Shown here: piece after piece, positions 28,101 through 40,930 of the stretch
How the letters are laid out: each line of letters opens with the position of its first letter
Position numbering within the stretch: the first letter of the stretch is position 1
Assembly: GCA_023846275.1 (NCBI GenBank)
Contig: JAIUJO010000071.1
Coordinates: forward strand, 1,417,498 to 1,481,497
Length of the DNA stretch: 64,000 bases
Reading direction: 5' to 3'
Source: Vanilla planifolia
Taxonomy: Eukaryota > Streptophyta > Magnoliopsida > Asparagales > Orchidaceae
The notes under the pieces: generated by a model
Seen by the model: only the letters and a program-made list of their open reading frames with translations
Database searches by the model: none
Told to the model about the DNA's origin: nothing
Position numbers and translations under genes: made by a program

Positions 28101-31100
28101 TTGGATTTAGTAAAAACTACAAAATTAAGCAGGCACAAATAAAAATAAATTATTAATTTGATAAAAAAAAAATTTGTTTTCAATTTAAATGTGGTAAATT
28201 GAACCAATGTATATAACTAAATTTATGTGACATAAAGTTCACATTATTGGAGATTTAAAATTACATATTATTATAACGAAAGAAAACGTAACAATTGAAA
28301 AAACAAGATAAATTGTTAACAAAAGTAATATTCTATGATATTATGTAAATTGATTGTAATATCCTCAATTCTTAAATTTATTATGAATCAAAATATCTTG
28401 TAAAGTTAGCCAAAGCTTTATAAAATAAAATAATTAAAAATATAATAATTAATATTTTAACTGATAGGGCTCCAAAATATAAGTATACTAACATTAGCTT
28501 TTTTGGATTAAATTTTGTTTTGAATTACTACAAATTATACTTTTAAAAAGATGTAAATAATAGTAAAGTATTAGTTTAATAATAGGTAAATATATAATAA
28601 AGTGGGAAAATGATTAATTTAAGCAACAAACTACACCAAAATAAAAGTGATGTAAAGTCAATCAAAAGGACATTTTGATGCGCTAGAAAATATAAGAATG
28701 TGAAAGAAACAATTTTAAAAATTGAGGTACCATATACAAAGCATTACATTCCAAGACACTTAGGAGATTAAGTGTGACATACTTGGTTGACACATAAGCT
28801 ATAATATAAACAAAAATTACCCATAAAGTATTCTAAAACACTAGAAAACAAAGTATTTAAAAAATATAAAATAAATGAATCGTATTGCCTTAGATCAAAG
28901 CTTGTTCAAAATAATTATAAATTGACAAAAAAATATAAACATAAATAATGATAAATAAATTTTATATATTAAATAAATATATGTTAATTCTTCAATAAGA
29001 TAAATTGAAATAATACAAAATAAAAAAATTAAAATAATATAAAGGTCACACGAGAGAAGATTTAGTGTTACATAATAACATAACCTTATAAAAGTAAAAT
29101 GCTTTAACAAATGAAAAAAATTCTATAAGAAAGATGCATATCCTATTACTAAGGAACTCAAAAATGACTTGTAAAGTATGCCAAAACATAAGAAAATAAA
29201 AAATTCAAACAAATAGAATAAGTATTAGTAGACAAGTCCAACAACTTTTCTAAGTGTCAGTTAAACCACATTTGCAATGATATTGAATTACTCCTGTAAG
29301 CACAAATGAAATAAATTATTGTTCAAACAATAAGTGAATATATATAAAAGTACAAAAAAGATAAATTGAAGTAGTATAATATAAGAAACTTTAAGGAATT
29401 TAAACATCCCGCATAAAGAGTTGGGAGTTAAATAGTAGTATATGAAAATAAATGAAAAGTTTTTGAAAACTTAAGATGAATTAGTAAGAAAATTTACTTT
29501 GTAGGATAGTGAGAAGACCGAGTGTAGCATCACTAATAATTATTAGGTACAAATAAAAATCTTATAAAGCATACATAAATGCTAGATAATAGAGGTCCTT
29601 GGGCTAAGTCCAATAAACTATTTTTTTATCTTCATCAAACCTCATTTGTAATTATTGTAAATTACAAAAGTAGAATAATCATAAATAATTATAAATTTCA
29701 AAAATAATTATTACAGATGTATTAAAACTAAAATGGCATGAGCTGAGGCATTGTAATCGAACAAAATTAAGGTGTTGCAAAGGTTTTATGACAATAGAAT
29801 TATATTTTCATAGTGATATAACAAAATTAAAGCAAAAGTTTTTTAAAAAAATTGCATATGAAATCCTTTCCAAGATACTTTTGAAATTTAGTGAAACTTT
29901 ATTGATCATCAAATCATATACAAATTAAAATAACTCACGAAACATGCCAAGATAAAGGAAAATGATATATTTCAAAATATACAAAATGAATATTAAATTA
30001 GATAAACCTCATTTGTTTAGTATCAATTGAACCACATTTGAAATTATTATGAATTAACAATCTTAAAAAACATACATAATAATGAATTATTATTTTAATA
30101 TAACAATATGCTTTAAAATTAAAATAAAATGAATGGATGTAACATAATAAAAACAACTATAGTGATGTAATGGCCTCATCAAAGGAATTTAGAGTTATAC
30201 AATAATATAACTAAATTAGAATAAACTATTTAAAAAAATAAAATAAATTTTATAAGTTGTATTCTAATAAACTAAAAAGATTGATGGAAACATCCTCTAT
30301 TATTATATTTGGATTGAATTAAAATGTCTCATAAATTTAGATAACAAATCAAAAAGACTTTAAAGTAATGAGTGACCCTTAAAAATAAAATATCTATAAA
30401 TGCAAGAATAAGTTCTTAATTGCATGAAGCTCATCAGTCGACTTCAACGAAGCTTGTTTTGTCTCTGTGATTCCAAGTTTTGAATTCCAGTGAAATTATA
30501 AAGTAATTAAGAAAAAAATAATGAAAATTTATTTTATTATTAAGTAAATGCATATTAAACCTAAAATGAGATGAATTGGAGTACTGTAATATAACAAAAT
30601 CAAAGCAATGATAAGGTCACACTTGTTGAGATTCAAAACATGGTTGTAATATAACCAATTACCAAATCAAAATAAAGAATTTAAAAAAAAAAGATAATTA
30701 CTCGACAAAGTTGCATTCCTAGATACTTACGAGAATGAGTATAACAGAATTGATTATTAAGTAGAAAAAAGATCAAATGTATTAAAAAACATGGCAAAAT
30801 AATTAAAAATAAAATGTTTATAAAATTATAAAATAAATATGTAATTGCATAGAACTTTTTGAGACAAGCCTAACAAAAATTATTTCATTTCAATTGATCC
30901 ACATTTGAAATTATTACAAATTAAATAGAATAAGTAATCATAAATAATAATAAATTATTATTTTATTATTAAAAATTATTTAATAAAGTTGGAATAAGAT
31001 AAATTAAAACAATGTAATACAAACAAATTAAGTAAAGCAAAGGTTACATGATAGAAGATTTAGAATAATATAATAATAAAACATTATCAAAGTTTAAAAA

Positions 31101-31297
31101 TCTGAAAGAATAAGATAAATTTTATGAATGAGATGCATTCCATTATACTAAGGATATTGAGTTTAATATCCTTAATGATCAAATCAAGTATGATTTAAAA
31201 TGTCTCAAAGAATTCTAAACAAATTTAAAAAAAAACAAAAGTCATTGAGCTTTTTACTTGATGTTTATTTAATTAACAAAGTAAATAAGCATAAATT
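25171..31297 (-). repeat. Satellite block L6: copies leading up to the junction
   Basis: Anchors fall at 25,171, 25,564, 26,030, 26,446, 26,782, 27,199, 27,517, 27,939, 28,355, 28,773, about 29,155 (deleted), 29,523, 29,892, 30,284, 30,740 and 31,162. The copy ending at 26,782 (336 bp) lacks one internal 60-bp unit. The copy after 31,162 is damaged. Its CTCATAAAGCATG region is followed by an aaacaaaagtcattgagct stretch at about 31,233-31,253 that resembles the plus-oriented GAAACAAATGTCATTGGACT more than any minus-oriented segment. It then returns to minus orientation (aacaaagtaaataagcataaat, about 31,274-31,296) just before the flipped fragment. Confidence 0.78.
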
Positions 31298-31436
31298 CTA
31301 ATGATTGAAAATGTTACACTCAATCTCTTTAATATCTTAAAAATGCAAATTTCTCATGTAATTATTCCTAATTTTTCTAATGTTTTACTTTTATTTTATT
31401 AAATTAATATGTAACTAGAAGCCTCACATCATATAA
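31298..31436 (+). repeat. Flipped satellite fragment embedded in the left arm
   Basis: These ~139 bp read in plus orientation inside a minus-oriented copy. The order is gattgaaaatgttacactca, then ctctttaatatc, then a TTCTCATGTAATT segment, then ttttctaatgttttactttt, then tatgtaactag and cctcacatcatataaact. That is the normal order from the GTTACACTC anchor to the CTCATGTGACC region of right-arm copies. On its left the minus copy stops just after AAATAAGCATAAAT. On its right the minus copy resumes at TAATATTAATTAAAAATGT, the next part of the same minus monomer. The fragment therefore sits at the A/T hinge of one host copy. It marks a nested inversion or template switch about 400 bp before the main orientation change. 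Confidence 0.8.
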
Positions 31437-31838
31437 ACTTTAATATTAATTAAAAATGTATTAAAGATAAAGTGAGATATACTGATTACAATATAACATA
31501 AACAAATCAAAGCAATCTAAAGATCACATGAGAGGAGATTTAGTGTTAAATAGAAATATTAAAAAATTAAATGAAAAATTTAAAGAAACGAGATAATATG
31601 TATGAGAAAGTTTCTTTCCAAGATAGAAAAGAGTTTAAGGGTAACATCTTCGTTAATCAAATAACGTAAAAATTAAAATATCTCATAAAATATATAGAAA
31701 ACAATGAAAATAAATAATTTAATAATTTAGCAAGAAAGATTTAATTAATTAGAAGCTATTGAGGTGAGTCCAACAACATCGTTTTTTGGATCAGATCACT
31801 TTTAGAGTTTTTTGTGAATTATCAAACTAAATAAGTAA
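31437..31838 (-). repeat. Last minus-oriented monomer before the orientation switch
   Basis: This stretch resumes minus orientation with TAATATTAA, ataaacaaatcaaagc (31,497 region), gatcacatgagaggagattt, agaaagtttctttccaagat, ggtaacatctt (anchor 31,640), tctcataaaat, and tgaggtgagtccaacaacat (31,766 region). It ends in gaattatcaaactaaataag near 31,830. It is nearly complete and stops at the same AAATAAG-hinge register at which the flipped fragment was inserted. Confidence 0.82.
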
Positions 31839-31860
31839 ATATTCTTTAGCACTTATTTTG
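31825..31860. other. Orientation-switch junction of the satellite array
   Basis: Up to about 31,834 the sequence is minus-oriented (gtgaattatcaaactaaataag). From about 31,840 it is plus-oriented (tttagcacttattttgagg, then gatttaaggttggtttgatg and the anchor gatgttgcattcaatctcc at 31,899). In plus copies these correspond to the TTGGCATGCTTTATGAGAC and GATTCATACC segments. The join is therefore hinge of a minus copy to middle of a plus copy. No spacer, transposon or target-site duplication is visible. The exact breakpoint is uncertain by about 10 bp because of A/T richness. Confidence 0.8.
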
Positions 31861-34800
31861 AGGACTTTTGATTTAAGGTTGGTTTGATGATCCAGGATGT
31901 TGCATTCAATCTCCACAAATGTAACTTTATTGTATCACTTTTCTTATTTTTCAAATGTTTTGCTTAGAATTTTTTTATATTATTTAAAACTCTAAGTTTT
32001 TTGTTGCATGACATCTACATTATTTAAATTATGTTATATTACATTACATTAAATTATGTCATTTCAACCTTATTATATATTTAATTAGCATTATTAAAAT
32101 AATTTATTATTATTTATGCTTATTTACATTGTTAACTTTAATTAATTCAAAGCGATGTGCTATCTAAACGTAACAAAAGTCATTGGACTTGTCTCAACAA
32201 GATCTATCCAATTAAATAATATTTTTTGATATTTTTAAATAATTTACTTTGTAGGATTTTGGCACTCATTACTTGAATTTTTATTCATACAAAATTTTGT
32301 AATTTACGATGTCATAATCGATGTCCTCATATCTTTAAATGCAATTTTATTGCATTCCTTGAAATTTTGTTTTATTTTAGTATATTATGTTGATTCAATT
32401 CATGTTATTTTAGCTTTATTATATATTTACTTATTATTAAAATAATAATTTAAAATTAGTTCTACTTGTTTTCTATATTGATTTACAGTAATCCTAAACG
32501 AGATCAATTCAAGACAAAAATTGTCATTTAATTCAATTGACTTACTATCATGGAATTCAACTTTCTCATATAATTTATTTAACTTTTATAAAGTTTCCAT
32601 TTTGAGTGGATAATATTACTAAGTAAATCTAAATATCACCTCATGTGAGCTTTACATCACTTAAGATTTTTTATTTTACATTTCTTAAATTTTTCTTATT
32701 CAAATATTAATGTATATTTAATTAACATTAACATAAAAATTTATTAATATTTAATCTTATTTACTACTATAATTTTTTAATACTTTTAAATGAGACATAA
32801 TCGAGATGAAATAATCATCGATGGATTCCAGACGAGTTTCAAAACATTAAATATTCATTCTTATATTTGTTAATATGTTCTTTTCTATGGGTTTGGCATG
32901 CTTTTTAAGTCATTTCAATTCCTACATAATTTTGCAATTAATGATATTACATTTTATTTCCTTATTAACTTTGACTTCAACTTTCTTGTACAATTTATCT
33001 CATTACAATAAATGTTTGTTGTATTACTATGAAACTCTAATTCTCTTCTCATGTGACAACTATATTTTGATTTAGTTATAATACATTACATTAATTTATC
33101 TCATTTAAGTTTTATTTATATTTTTTTAATATTTAAATAAAAATTTATTATGATGAATGTTTATTTTCATTTGTAATTTGCATTAATTCCAAATAAGTTT
33201 TGATCATGGAAAAATAATTTGTTTAGGCTCATCTAAATAAGTTACATCGAATTGAAAATTTATTTCTATATTTCTATATATTTTATTTTGTAGAGATTTT
33301 GCATGTGTTATGAGTTATTTGGATTCATAATTAATTTAATGATTGATGAGCTTACATTCCGTCTCTATATTACCTTGTAATGCATCTTTTTCATACAATT
33401 TATGTCATTTCTTTAAATTTATTTTATTGATTTTGCTATATTACTATGAAATTCTAATTCACTTCTCATGTGATCTTTATGAAGTTTTTGTTTGGTTATA
33501 TTAAGTTACCTCAATTTATCTCATGTTATCTTTATTACCATTTTTTTTATAATAAAATAATAATTTATTTTATTTATGCTTATGTGGATAAGTAATTAAC
33601 TCCAACATAAAAATGTTGTTCGATCGAGACGAAAGAAATGTTTTTAGATTCATTTTGACATATTACATGTACTTAAATATCCATTTTTATATTGTTAAAT
33701 ATTTTATTTTCTTTTGTTTGACACACTTTATAAGAGATTATGACTAATACATAATTTGATAATTAGTTTGTTACACTCAATCTCTTTACTATCTTGAAAT
33801 ATGACCTCTTAGTATAATTCATTTTATTACTTTACATGTTTGGCTTTGATTTTGTTAAATTGTTGTGCAACCCAATCTCCTCTGATGTGACATTTAAATA
33901 ACTTTTATTGGGTTGTATTATATTGCTTTAATTTATCATATTATTACTTTAATTTTTTCTTTTATATTAAAATAATTCGTTAAGTTTATTTATTCTTCTT
34001 TACTTTAAAATTTCCAATACAATATCGATGAAGATGAAACAAACGTCATTGGACTTGTCTAACCTTGTTCTATAAATTTAAATATTTATTTTAATATTTT
34101 TAAATATTTTATCATTTTTTTTGGCATGTTTTCAAAGATATTTGAACTTGATATTGATCTAAATCATCGAGAATGTTATACACAATATCTATACTATCTT
34201 GAAATGAAACTTTACCTTAAATACCACCTCATTTCTTCAAAACTTCTACTTTGACTTGATCTTATTAGTATGAAACAAAAATTCTCCTTATATGTAACCC
34301 TTTCATTACTTTGAGTTGGTTAGATTATTTAAATTTATCTCATTTTGACTTTAGGAAATATATATAAATATTAGATATTAAGATTAAATTTTTTATTTTT
34401 TATGCTTATTTAATTTTTTATTATTATTCCATATGAGATTAGACCAAGAGGAAAAAATCTAGTTACAATTATTTTAAAATGAACTATTCAATTAAATTTA
34501 TTTTCTTTTTCTTTAAATTTAATTTTAAGAGTTAGGATAGTTTTACAAGTTACTTGATTCTTAACATTTTTTTACAAGTAATGATTTTACACTCAACCTC
34601 GCTGGTATCATCGAATGCAACATTCTAACAAAAGCTTTTAACTTGTTGAAAAATTTTACATTGAGTTGGTTGTATTAATATTTTACTGCAATTCTAATAT
34701 CGTATGACCATTAGATAGCTTTGATTTGGTAATATTAAAAATTTTAGATTTATCTCATTTAATCATTAAAATATTTATTATTTATTCTAAAAAATAATTT

Positions 34801-37263
34801 ATTATTTTTTATGCTTTGCTAATTTGATAATTCATAGGAACGTCAAAAAAGATTTAGTCAAGATGAAACAAATGTCATTAAACTTATATCAATAAGCTCT
34901 AATTGATTTAATATTCATTTCAATATTTCTAAATATTTTATTTTATAGTAAGTTGGAACAGTTTATAAGATTTTTTTATTTATGCCTGATTTGATGATTG
35001 ATTTTGTTGCACTTGAGCACTCTATTTGATTGGAAGGTACACTCCCTTATAGTTTATGTCATTTCTTCAAATTGTTTATTTCAATTTAGTTATGTAATTA
35101 TGAAACTATAATTATCTTCTAATGTGATCTTTACATCACTATGATTTAGTTATATTAGAATATTTTTATTTATATCTTTATAACTTTATTATATTTTTGA
35201 TATATATATTAAAATTCCAAATTTGATTTGATCGACATGAAACAATTGTTATGGTACTCATCCTGATGAGCTTTAGCTAATTTAATGTTGGCTTTCATAT
35301 TGTTTTGAATATTTTTATATCTATATTGTGGAAATGCTTTGTGAGGTATTTTCTTAATTTATCTCAATTGAGCTTTAATATTTATTTAATTAACATTGAA
35401 AACATAATTTATTATTATATATGGCCATTTAGTTGGCAATACATAAAAAATATAGACATGTTCTGATTGAGATGAAATAAACATCCTTTAACTTGTCTAA
35501 ATATAATTTATCTAAATAAATATTTGTTTTAATATTTTTAAATATTTTTCTCCAAGTATTTTGCACATTTTATGAAATTTTTTTTTCATTACTAATTAAA
35601 CAATTGAGAATGCTATACTTAATCTTCTTAGTTCTTAAAGTGCAACTTTTAAATACAATTTATCTCATTCATTTAGTGTTTTTACGTTGTTTTTGGTATA
35701 ATGTTTTTTAATTCTTATTCTCTAGTAATGAGACCTTTAAATTACTTTGATTTTTCTATATTATACCACTTTAATTTATCTTTTTTTATCTTTAATATAT
35801 ATTTGCTTATTACTGAAAAACTAATTCACTATCAATTTCACTTATTTACCCTTTTTTCGATAATAATTCCAAATGAGGTTTGATTGACACAAAAGAATGT
35901 TGTTGGACTCATCTCAATAAGCTCCATCCAATTAAATATTCTTTTTTTATATTTCTAAATCATTTATCTTTTTTTAGTTTCGGTACACTTTGTAAGTAAT
36001 TTTGATTCGTACCTAATTAGATGATCAAGGATAATACATCTAGTCTTAATACAATCATGGAATGAAACTTTTGTTGCATAATTTTTCTCATTTCTTAAAA
36101 GTTTTCACTTTAATTTAGAAAAATTACTATTAAACTCTAATTCTCCTCTGATGTAACATTTATATCATTTTTATTTAGTTAGTCAAATTACTTCAATTTA
36201 ACTTATTTAAGCTTTAATATACATTTATGTAATGTTAAAGAAATTTATTATTTTTTATTCTTACTTACTATGATAATTCTAAAATCTAGATGAAAATCAA
36301 TCAAGAATACATAATATTTGTTGCACCATTCTCAATGAGTTCCATGAAATCAAATTTTCATTTCAATATTTTTAAATATTTCATTTTTTGAACTTTTGGC
36401 ACTCTTAATGAAACATTTGGAATCTTACCTAACTTTATGATCAACTTTTTTTCTCTCAATCTCCTTGGTATCTTGAAATGCATTTTCTTATACACTTTAT
36501 TTTATTTCTTGAAATGGTTGGCTATGATTTGGTTATGTTACTATGTAATCTTAAATCTCCACTAATGTGACAATTACATCACATTTGTTTTGTTATATCA
36601 TATTGTATTAATTTATATTATTTTATATTTAATATATATTTGCCTAATATTAAATTAATAATTAAGTTTTATCTATTATTATTATTATTATCATTTTTTA
36701 ATTCATAATTATTCTAAAAAAGGCCATGTTTAGATGAAACAAATATCGTTTGACTCATCTCAGTAAGCTCTATTTCATTAAGCATCATTTTTATGTTATT
36801 AAATATTTTATTTTCTTGAGTTTTTGCATGCTTTACAGGCTATTTGAAGTTGTACTTTATCTCCTTAGTATAATGGAATGAAACATTCTAATACAACTTA
36901 TTATATTTAAAAAGTTTTCACTCTAAGTTTAAAATATTTATAATGAAATTATATTTTTCCTCACATGTGACCCTCAAATTGTTTTTATGTGGACGTATTA
37001 TATTTCATCACTTTGTGTTGTTCCATCTTAATTATATATTTATTGAATATTATAGTAATAATTTATTACTATTTCTCTTCTTTATATAGGTAATCATCCT
37101 AGTTTCAAATGAGAATTGATGAGGACAAAAAAATTGTTTAGCTACTATCAATTAGCTCAATCTAGTTAAATATTTATTTTTATATTATAAAATATTATAT
37201 TCTATAGAGTTTTTAAATTTTTTATGTGATTTTTTCATTTGTAACTTATTTATGATCAAGAAC
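31839..37263 (+). repeat. Satellite block R1: regular plus-oriented copies
   Basis: Equivalents of the GTTACAC anchor fall at 31,899, 32,323, 32,946, 33,350, 33,770, 34,175, 34,586, 35,006, 35,612, 36,033, 36,449, 36,852 and 37,264. Most spacings are 403-424 bp. The two long gaps contain an extra truncated copy each: about 32,515-32,600 (the GTCATTTAATTCAATTGAC region joined to atcatggaattcaacttt) and about 35,330-35,360 (the GCTTTGTGAGG region joined to ttaatttatctcaattgagc). The copies from 33,350 to 35,006 are regular. A short ATT run lies at 36,675-36,690. Confidence 0.83.
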
Positions 37264-37784
37264 ATTAAACTCAATCTCTTTAGAATCATGGAAAGCAATT
37301 ATTTTGTTTAGTTTATCTCTTTGCTTCCATTTCTTTTCTTTGATTTCATTGCATTATTATGAGACTCCAAATCCTTCCTTGTGACACTTATGTCAATTTA
37401 AATTTTCTTATAATATATCACTTGAATTTATTACATTTCATTAATTGTTTTACTTTGATTTTGATATATTTGTAGGAAACTCTTATTCTCCTCTCATGTG
37501 ACAATCATTTTAATATGTTATATTGTATTACTTCAATTAATCTCATTTTAGATTTGTTATATATTTACTTAATATTAAAATAAAAATTTATCATGATCCA
37601 TGTTTTTTCTCTTTTTTAATTTATAGTAATTCCAAATGATATTTGATTGTGACAAAACAAACAACTTTAAACACATCCATCCAATTAAAAGTTCATTTTT
37701 ATAATTCAAAATACTTTATTTTCAACAGTTTTGACAAGTATTTTGAGTAATTTGGATTTATTTATGATTTAATCATCAATGATT
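37264..37784 (+). repeat. Expanded monomer (~520 bp) with an internal duplication
   Basis: Anchor spacing here is about 520 bp, against 403-423 bp for most neighbours. The extra length comes from a repeated segment. A first pass runs from tttctttgatttcattgcat through gagactccaaatcc and gtgacacttatgtc to cttgaatttattacatttca (about 37,330-37,439). The sequence then returns to ttaattgttttactttgatt and repeats the path through ctcttattctcctctcatgt to cttcaattaatctcatttta (about 37,440-37,550). The join lies between the second and first copies of the CAATTTATCTCATTTC element. This is what unequal exchange between those two elements would give, about 116 bp apart in the consensus. Confidence 0.75.
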
Positions 37785-39550
37785 TAACACTTGATCTCCT
37801 TATTGTCATGTAATGTAACTTTTTCATGTAATTTGTCTCATTTCTTCTTATTGTTTTTTTGTTTGGCTATATTACTATAAAATTCTAATTTACTTATCAT
37901 GTGATATTTACATTATTTTTATTTGGTTATATTACATTACTTCAATTTATATCATCTCAACTTTATTATATTTTTACTAATTCTAAAATATTAAATTACT
38001 TTTATTTATTATTATTTTGATTGGTACTTCAAACTGATTCAAAATCAAGTTTATTTGAGTTGAAAGAGAATGTTGTTAGACTTGATGAATGTGCTCCATA
38101 CAATTAAATGTTAATTTTTATATTTTCAAATATTTTTTATCTTTTTGTTAGCACAATTTATGAGACATTATGATTTGTACTTGATTGGTTGATTGAGTTA
38201 TTATGCTCAATCTTTTTAATATCATGGAATGCAACTTTTTAGTGTAATTTATCTTATTAATTTACCTTTTTTCTTTTTATTTGGTTATATTACTTTGCTC
38301 TTCTAAATCTATTATCATGTGATATTTGCATTGCTTTTATTTCGTTATATTAAATTACTTTGATTTATATTATTTAGCTTTCATATATTTTCTCTTAATT
38401 TTAAAATAATTATTTAGCATTATTTATTCTCGTTTAAATTGGTAATTCAAAAAAATATCTAATTCAGTGGAAACAAATGTTATTGCACACATCTTGATGA
38501 GATCTATCAATTTAAACATATTTTTTTTAACTATTTCTTATTTTTTGGTCTTTGTATGCTTTACAAGATATTTTAATTCAACAATAACTTAAATGATTAA
38601 GACTATTATATCAATCTATTCAACTACTTGGAATGTAATGTTTTCTTGCATATCATCTCATTTCTTCAAAAGTATCACTTTGTTTTGTTCATATTACTAT
38701 GATACTCAAACTCTCTTCTCATGTGACCTTTGCATTACGTTGAGTTCATTAGATTAAATTTTTTTAATTTACCTCATTTTGGCTTTAAGATATAGATATA
38801 ACAAATTAAAATAATTTGTTAATCTTTGTGCTTATTCAACAAGCTTTATTGAATAGATAATCGTTTTTATATTTTTGAAAATTTAATTATTTTTTTTTTT
38901 GGTGTGCTTTACGTGGTTTTTGATTCAAGCTTATTTAATTATCAATGATGTTACACTCAACCTCTTTAGTAACTTTGAATGCATGTTTCCTACATAATTT
39001 ATTTTTAGTGTTGAAACCTTTTGCATTGAATTGGTTATATTACAACATTATTCTATATCTACTCTTGTGTGACATTTTCCTAACTTTTTTTTGTTAATAT
39101 TATATTTTCAAAATTTATCACATTTAAGATTTTAAAAAATATATATACCTAATATTATAAAATAATATATCTTTTTAATGTTTACTTAATTTTGATATTC
39201 ATATTAATTTTGAACAACATTTTATCACGATAACAAAGGGCACGAGACTTTTATTGACGAGCTCTACTTAATTTAATATTGAAATTGATTTTTCTAAATA
39301 TGTTTTGTAGGGTTTAATGCACTTTACACACATTTTTAGTCATACCAAATTTTATAACATAGTTTGTCACACTTGAACTTTTTATTATCTTGGAAGACAG
39401 TATTCCTTCATAGTTTATCTGATTTTGTTTTCAAATATTGTAGTGTTTAATTTCCTATATAACTACGAAACTCTAATTCTTTTTTATGTGACCTTTACAT
39501 CATTTTTGTTTACTTAAAATACATTATTTCAATTTATCTTTTTTCAACAT

Positions 39551-39553
<3 letters not shown>

Positions 39554-39594
<41 letters not shown>
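39554..39594. repeat. TA microsatellite (about 41 bp)
   Basis: A perfect TA run follows tttttcaacat and precedes ggaataataagttaataa. This is the same register as the 1,783 and 44,284 runs: after ATCTCATTTCAGC and before the hinge. Confidence 0.96.
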
Positions 39595-39596
<2 letters not shown>

Positions 39597-40554
39597 AATA
39601 ATAAGTTAATAATTTATTAATGTTTTGGCCAATTTTTTATTTTTTGGTACTAATTTGAAATGACATTTTATCAAGATGAAAAAAAGCATCATGAAAATCA
39701 TCTTAAAGAGCTTTATTCATTTAAATATTCATTATTTATTTTTTTAAAATATTTATTATCTATTATTTTTATATGTTTAAGAAGAAATTTTGATTCATAC
39801 CAAATTTAATAATGAAAGATGTTACTCTCAATCTCATTATTATTATGGAATGCAACTTTCTCAAATAATTTCTCTTAATTCTTCAAATGTTTTCATTTTG
39901 ATTTGCTTATAGTACTATGAAACTGTATTTCACTTGTCGTGCAACCATTTCATTATTTTCATTTTGATATGACATCCTTTAAAAGATATTTTAGATTTGC
40001 TAAATGTTTACTTAATATTAAAATAATTATTAAATACTATTATTAATGGCTATTCGCTTGGATAACTCATAGTAACTCCAAAAGAGGTCCACCCAAGGTG
40101 AAAAGAAATCACTCGACTCATCTTTTTGAGATTTATAAATTTAAATAATTTTAAATATTTTATTTTCTACATTTTTCATAGACTTTAAAAGCATTTTGAT
40201 TCATACATCATATGATGATCAAAGAAATCACAGTCAATCTCCTTAGTAACTTGGAATGCAACTTTCCTTTATAATTTGTATTACTACTTCAAATGTTTTG
40301 CTTTAACTTGGATATATTAATATTTACCTAAAAAATTTCACTCATGTGAGAATTAATTTTCTTTGATTTCAATCAATTACATTTCTTCATTTATCTCATT
40401 TGACATTTAATATATATTTACTTAATATTAAAATAATATTTTTTTATTATTTATACTTTTTGACTTTGGAATTTGTGCTAATTTTGATTGAGGTAAGGAG
40501 GTGAAATCACCATCATTTGATTCATCTTGATGACTTTTAACTAATTAAATATTC

Positions 40555-40572
40555 ATATATATATATATATTC

Positions 40573-40603
<31 letters not shown>
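40555..40603. repeat. Interrupted TA microsatellite (about 49 bp)
   Basis: The TA tracts are interrupted by a second TTCA and by a TTT. The run follows ctaattaaatattcat and precedes ttatatcaatttttcat. This is the ATATTCATTTTTATATTTTT position of the monomer, a different register from the other TA runs. The repeated ATTCATATAT start suggests slippage that copied the flank too. Confidence 0.93.
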
Positions 40604-40930
40604 CATTATATCAATTTTTCATAATTTTTGCATGTTTTGTGAGATGTTTCAATTGAGTAATATATATTTATTTATATAAATCTTGCTTTAGGATTAGCAT
40701 TTATTTATAAATATTAAAAATAAAACATTTATTATTATTTATGTTTAATTACTTAGTTATTTGATTAATTCCAAAAAATTTCTATTATAGATGAAACAAT
40801 TATTTTCAAACTCATCTAAATGAGATCTATCTAATTAAATTTTAATTTAAATATTATAAATATTATAGTTTGTTTTTTTGGCATTTCTTGGTGACAAATT
40901 GATTCAAAAATAATTTTTCCAATCGAGGAA

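Larger units (their letters stand above)
1..31838 (-). repeat. Left arm of a ~420-bp satellite array, minus orientation
   Basis: This is a tandem array of diverged monomers, with about 77 recognisable copies. I define the monomer direction by the right arm, so these copies read on the minus strand. Each copy, read on the plus strand, carries the same ordered landmarks. They are a TGTAACATCC-like anchor, then GGTATGAATC, then GATAGAGCTC with a nearby GATGAGTCC, then CATTTG, then GGAATTACTATGAATTAC, then AATAAGCATAAATAATAA, then two ATAACCAAATCAAAG elements about 60 bp apart, then GAGATAAATTG, then TTGCATTCCAAGATACTAAG. Anchor-to-anchor spacing is mostly 405-423 bp, with a second class of about 336-364 bp. 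Divergence between neighbours is high, with many small indels, so this is an old array and not a freshly homogenised one. No transposon insertion or gene is visible inside it. The array continues past the left edge of the window. The function is unknown; a heterochromatic structural role is only an inference. Confidence 0.93.
37785..40930 (+). repeat. Satellite block R3: copies with two TA microsatellites
   Basis: Anchors fall at 37,784, 38,200, 38,604, 38,950, 39,366, 39,831 and 40,227. The 38,604-38,950 copy (346 bp) lacks the GTAATTCC-to-GACTCATC region: TGTGCTTATTC at about 38,842 joins directly to aacaagctttattg. The 39,366-39,831 copy is lengthened to 465 bp by a TA run. After 40,227 a TA-rich stretch is followed by a truncated copy (about 40,640-40,700), in which the GTGAGATGTTTCAATTGAGTA region joins to TATATATTTATTTAT. 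This explains the 704-bp gap to the next anchor. Confidence 0.8.
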
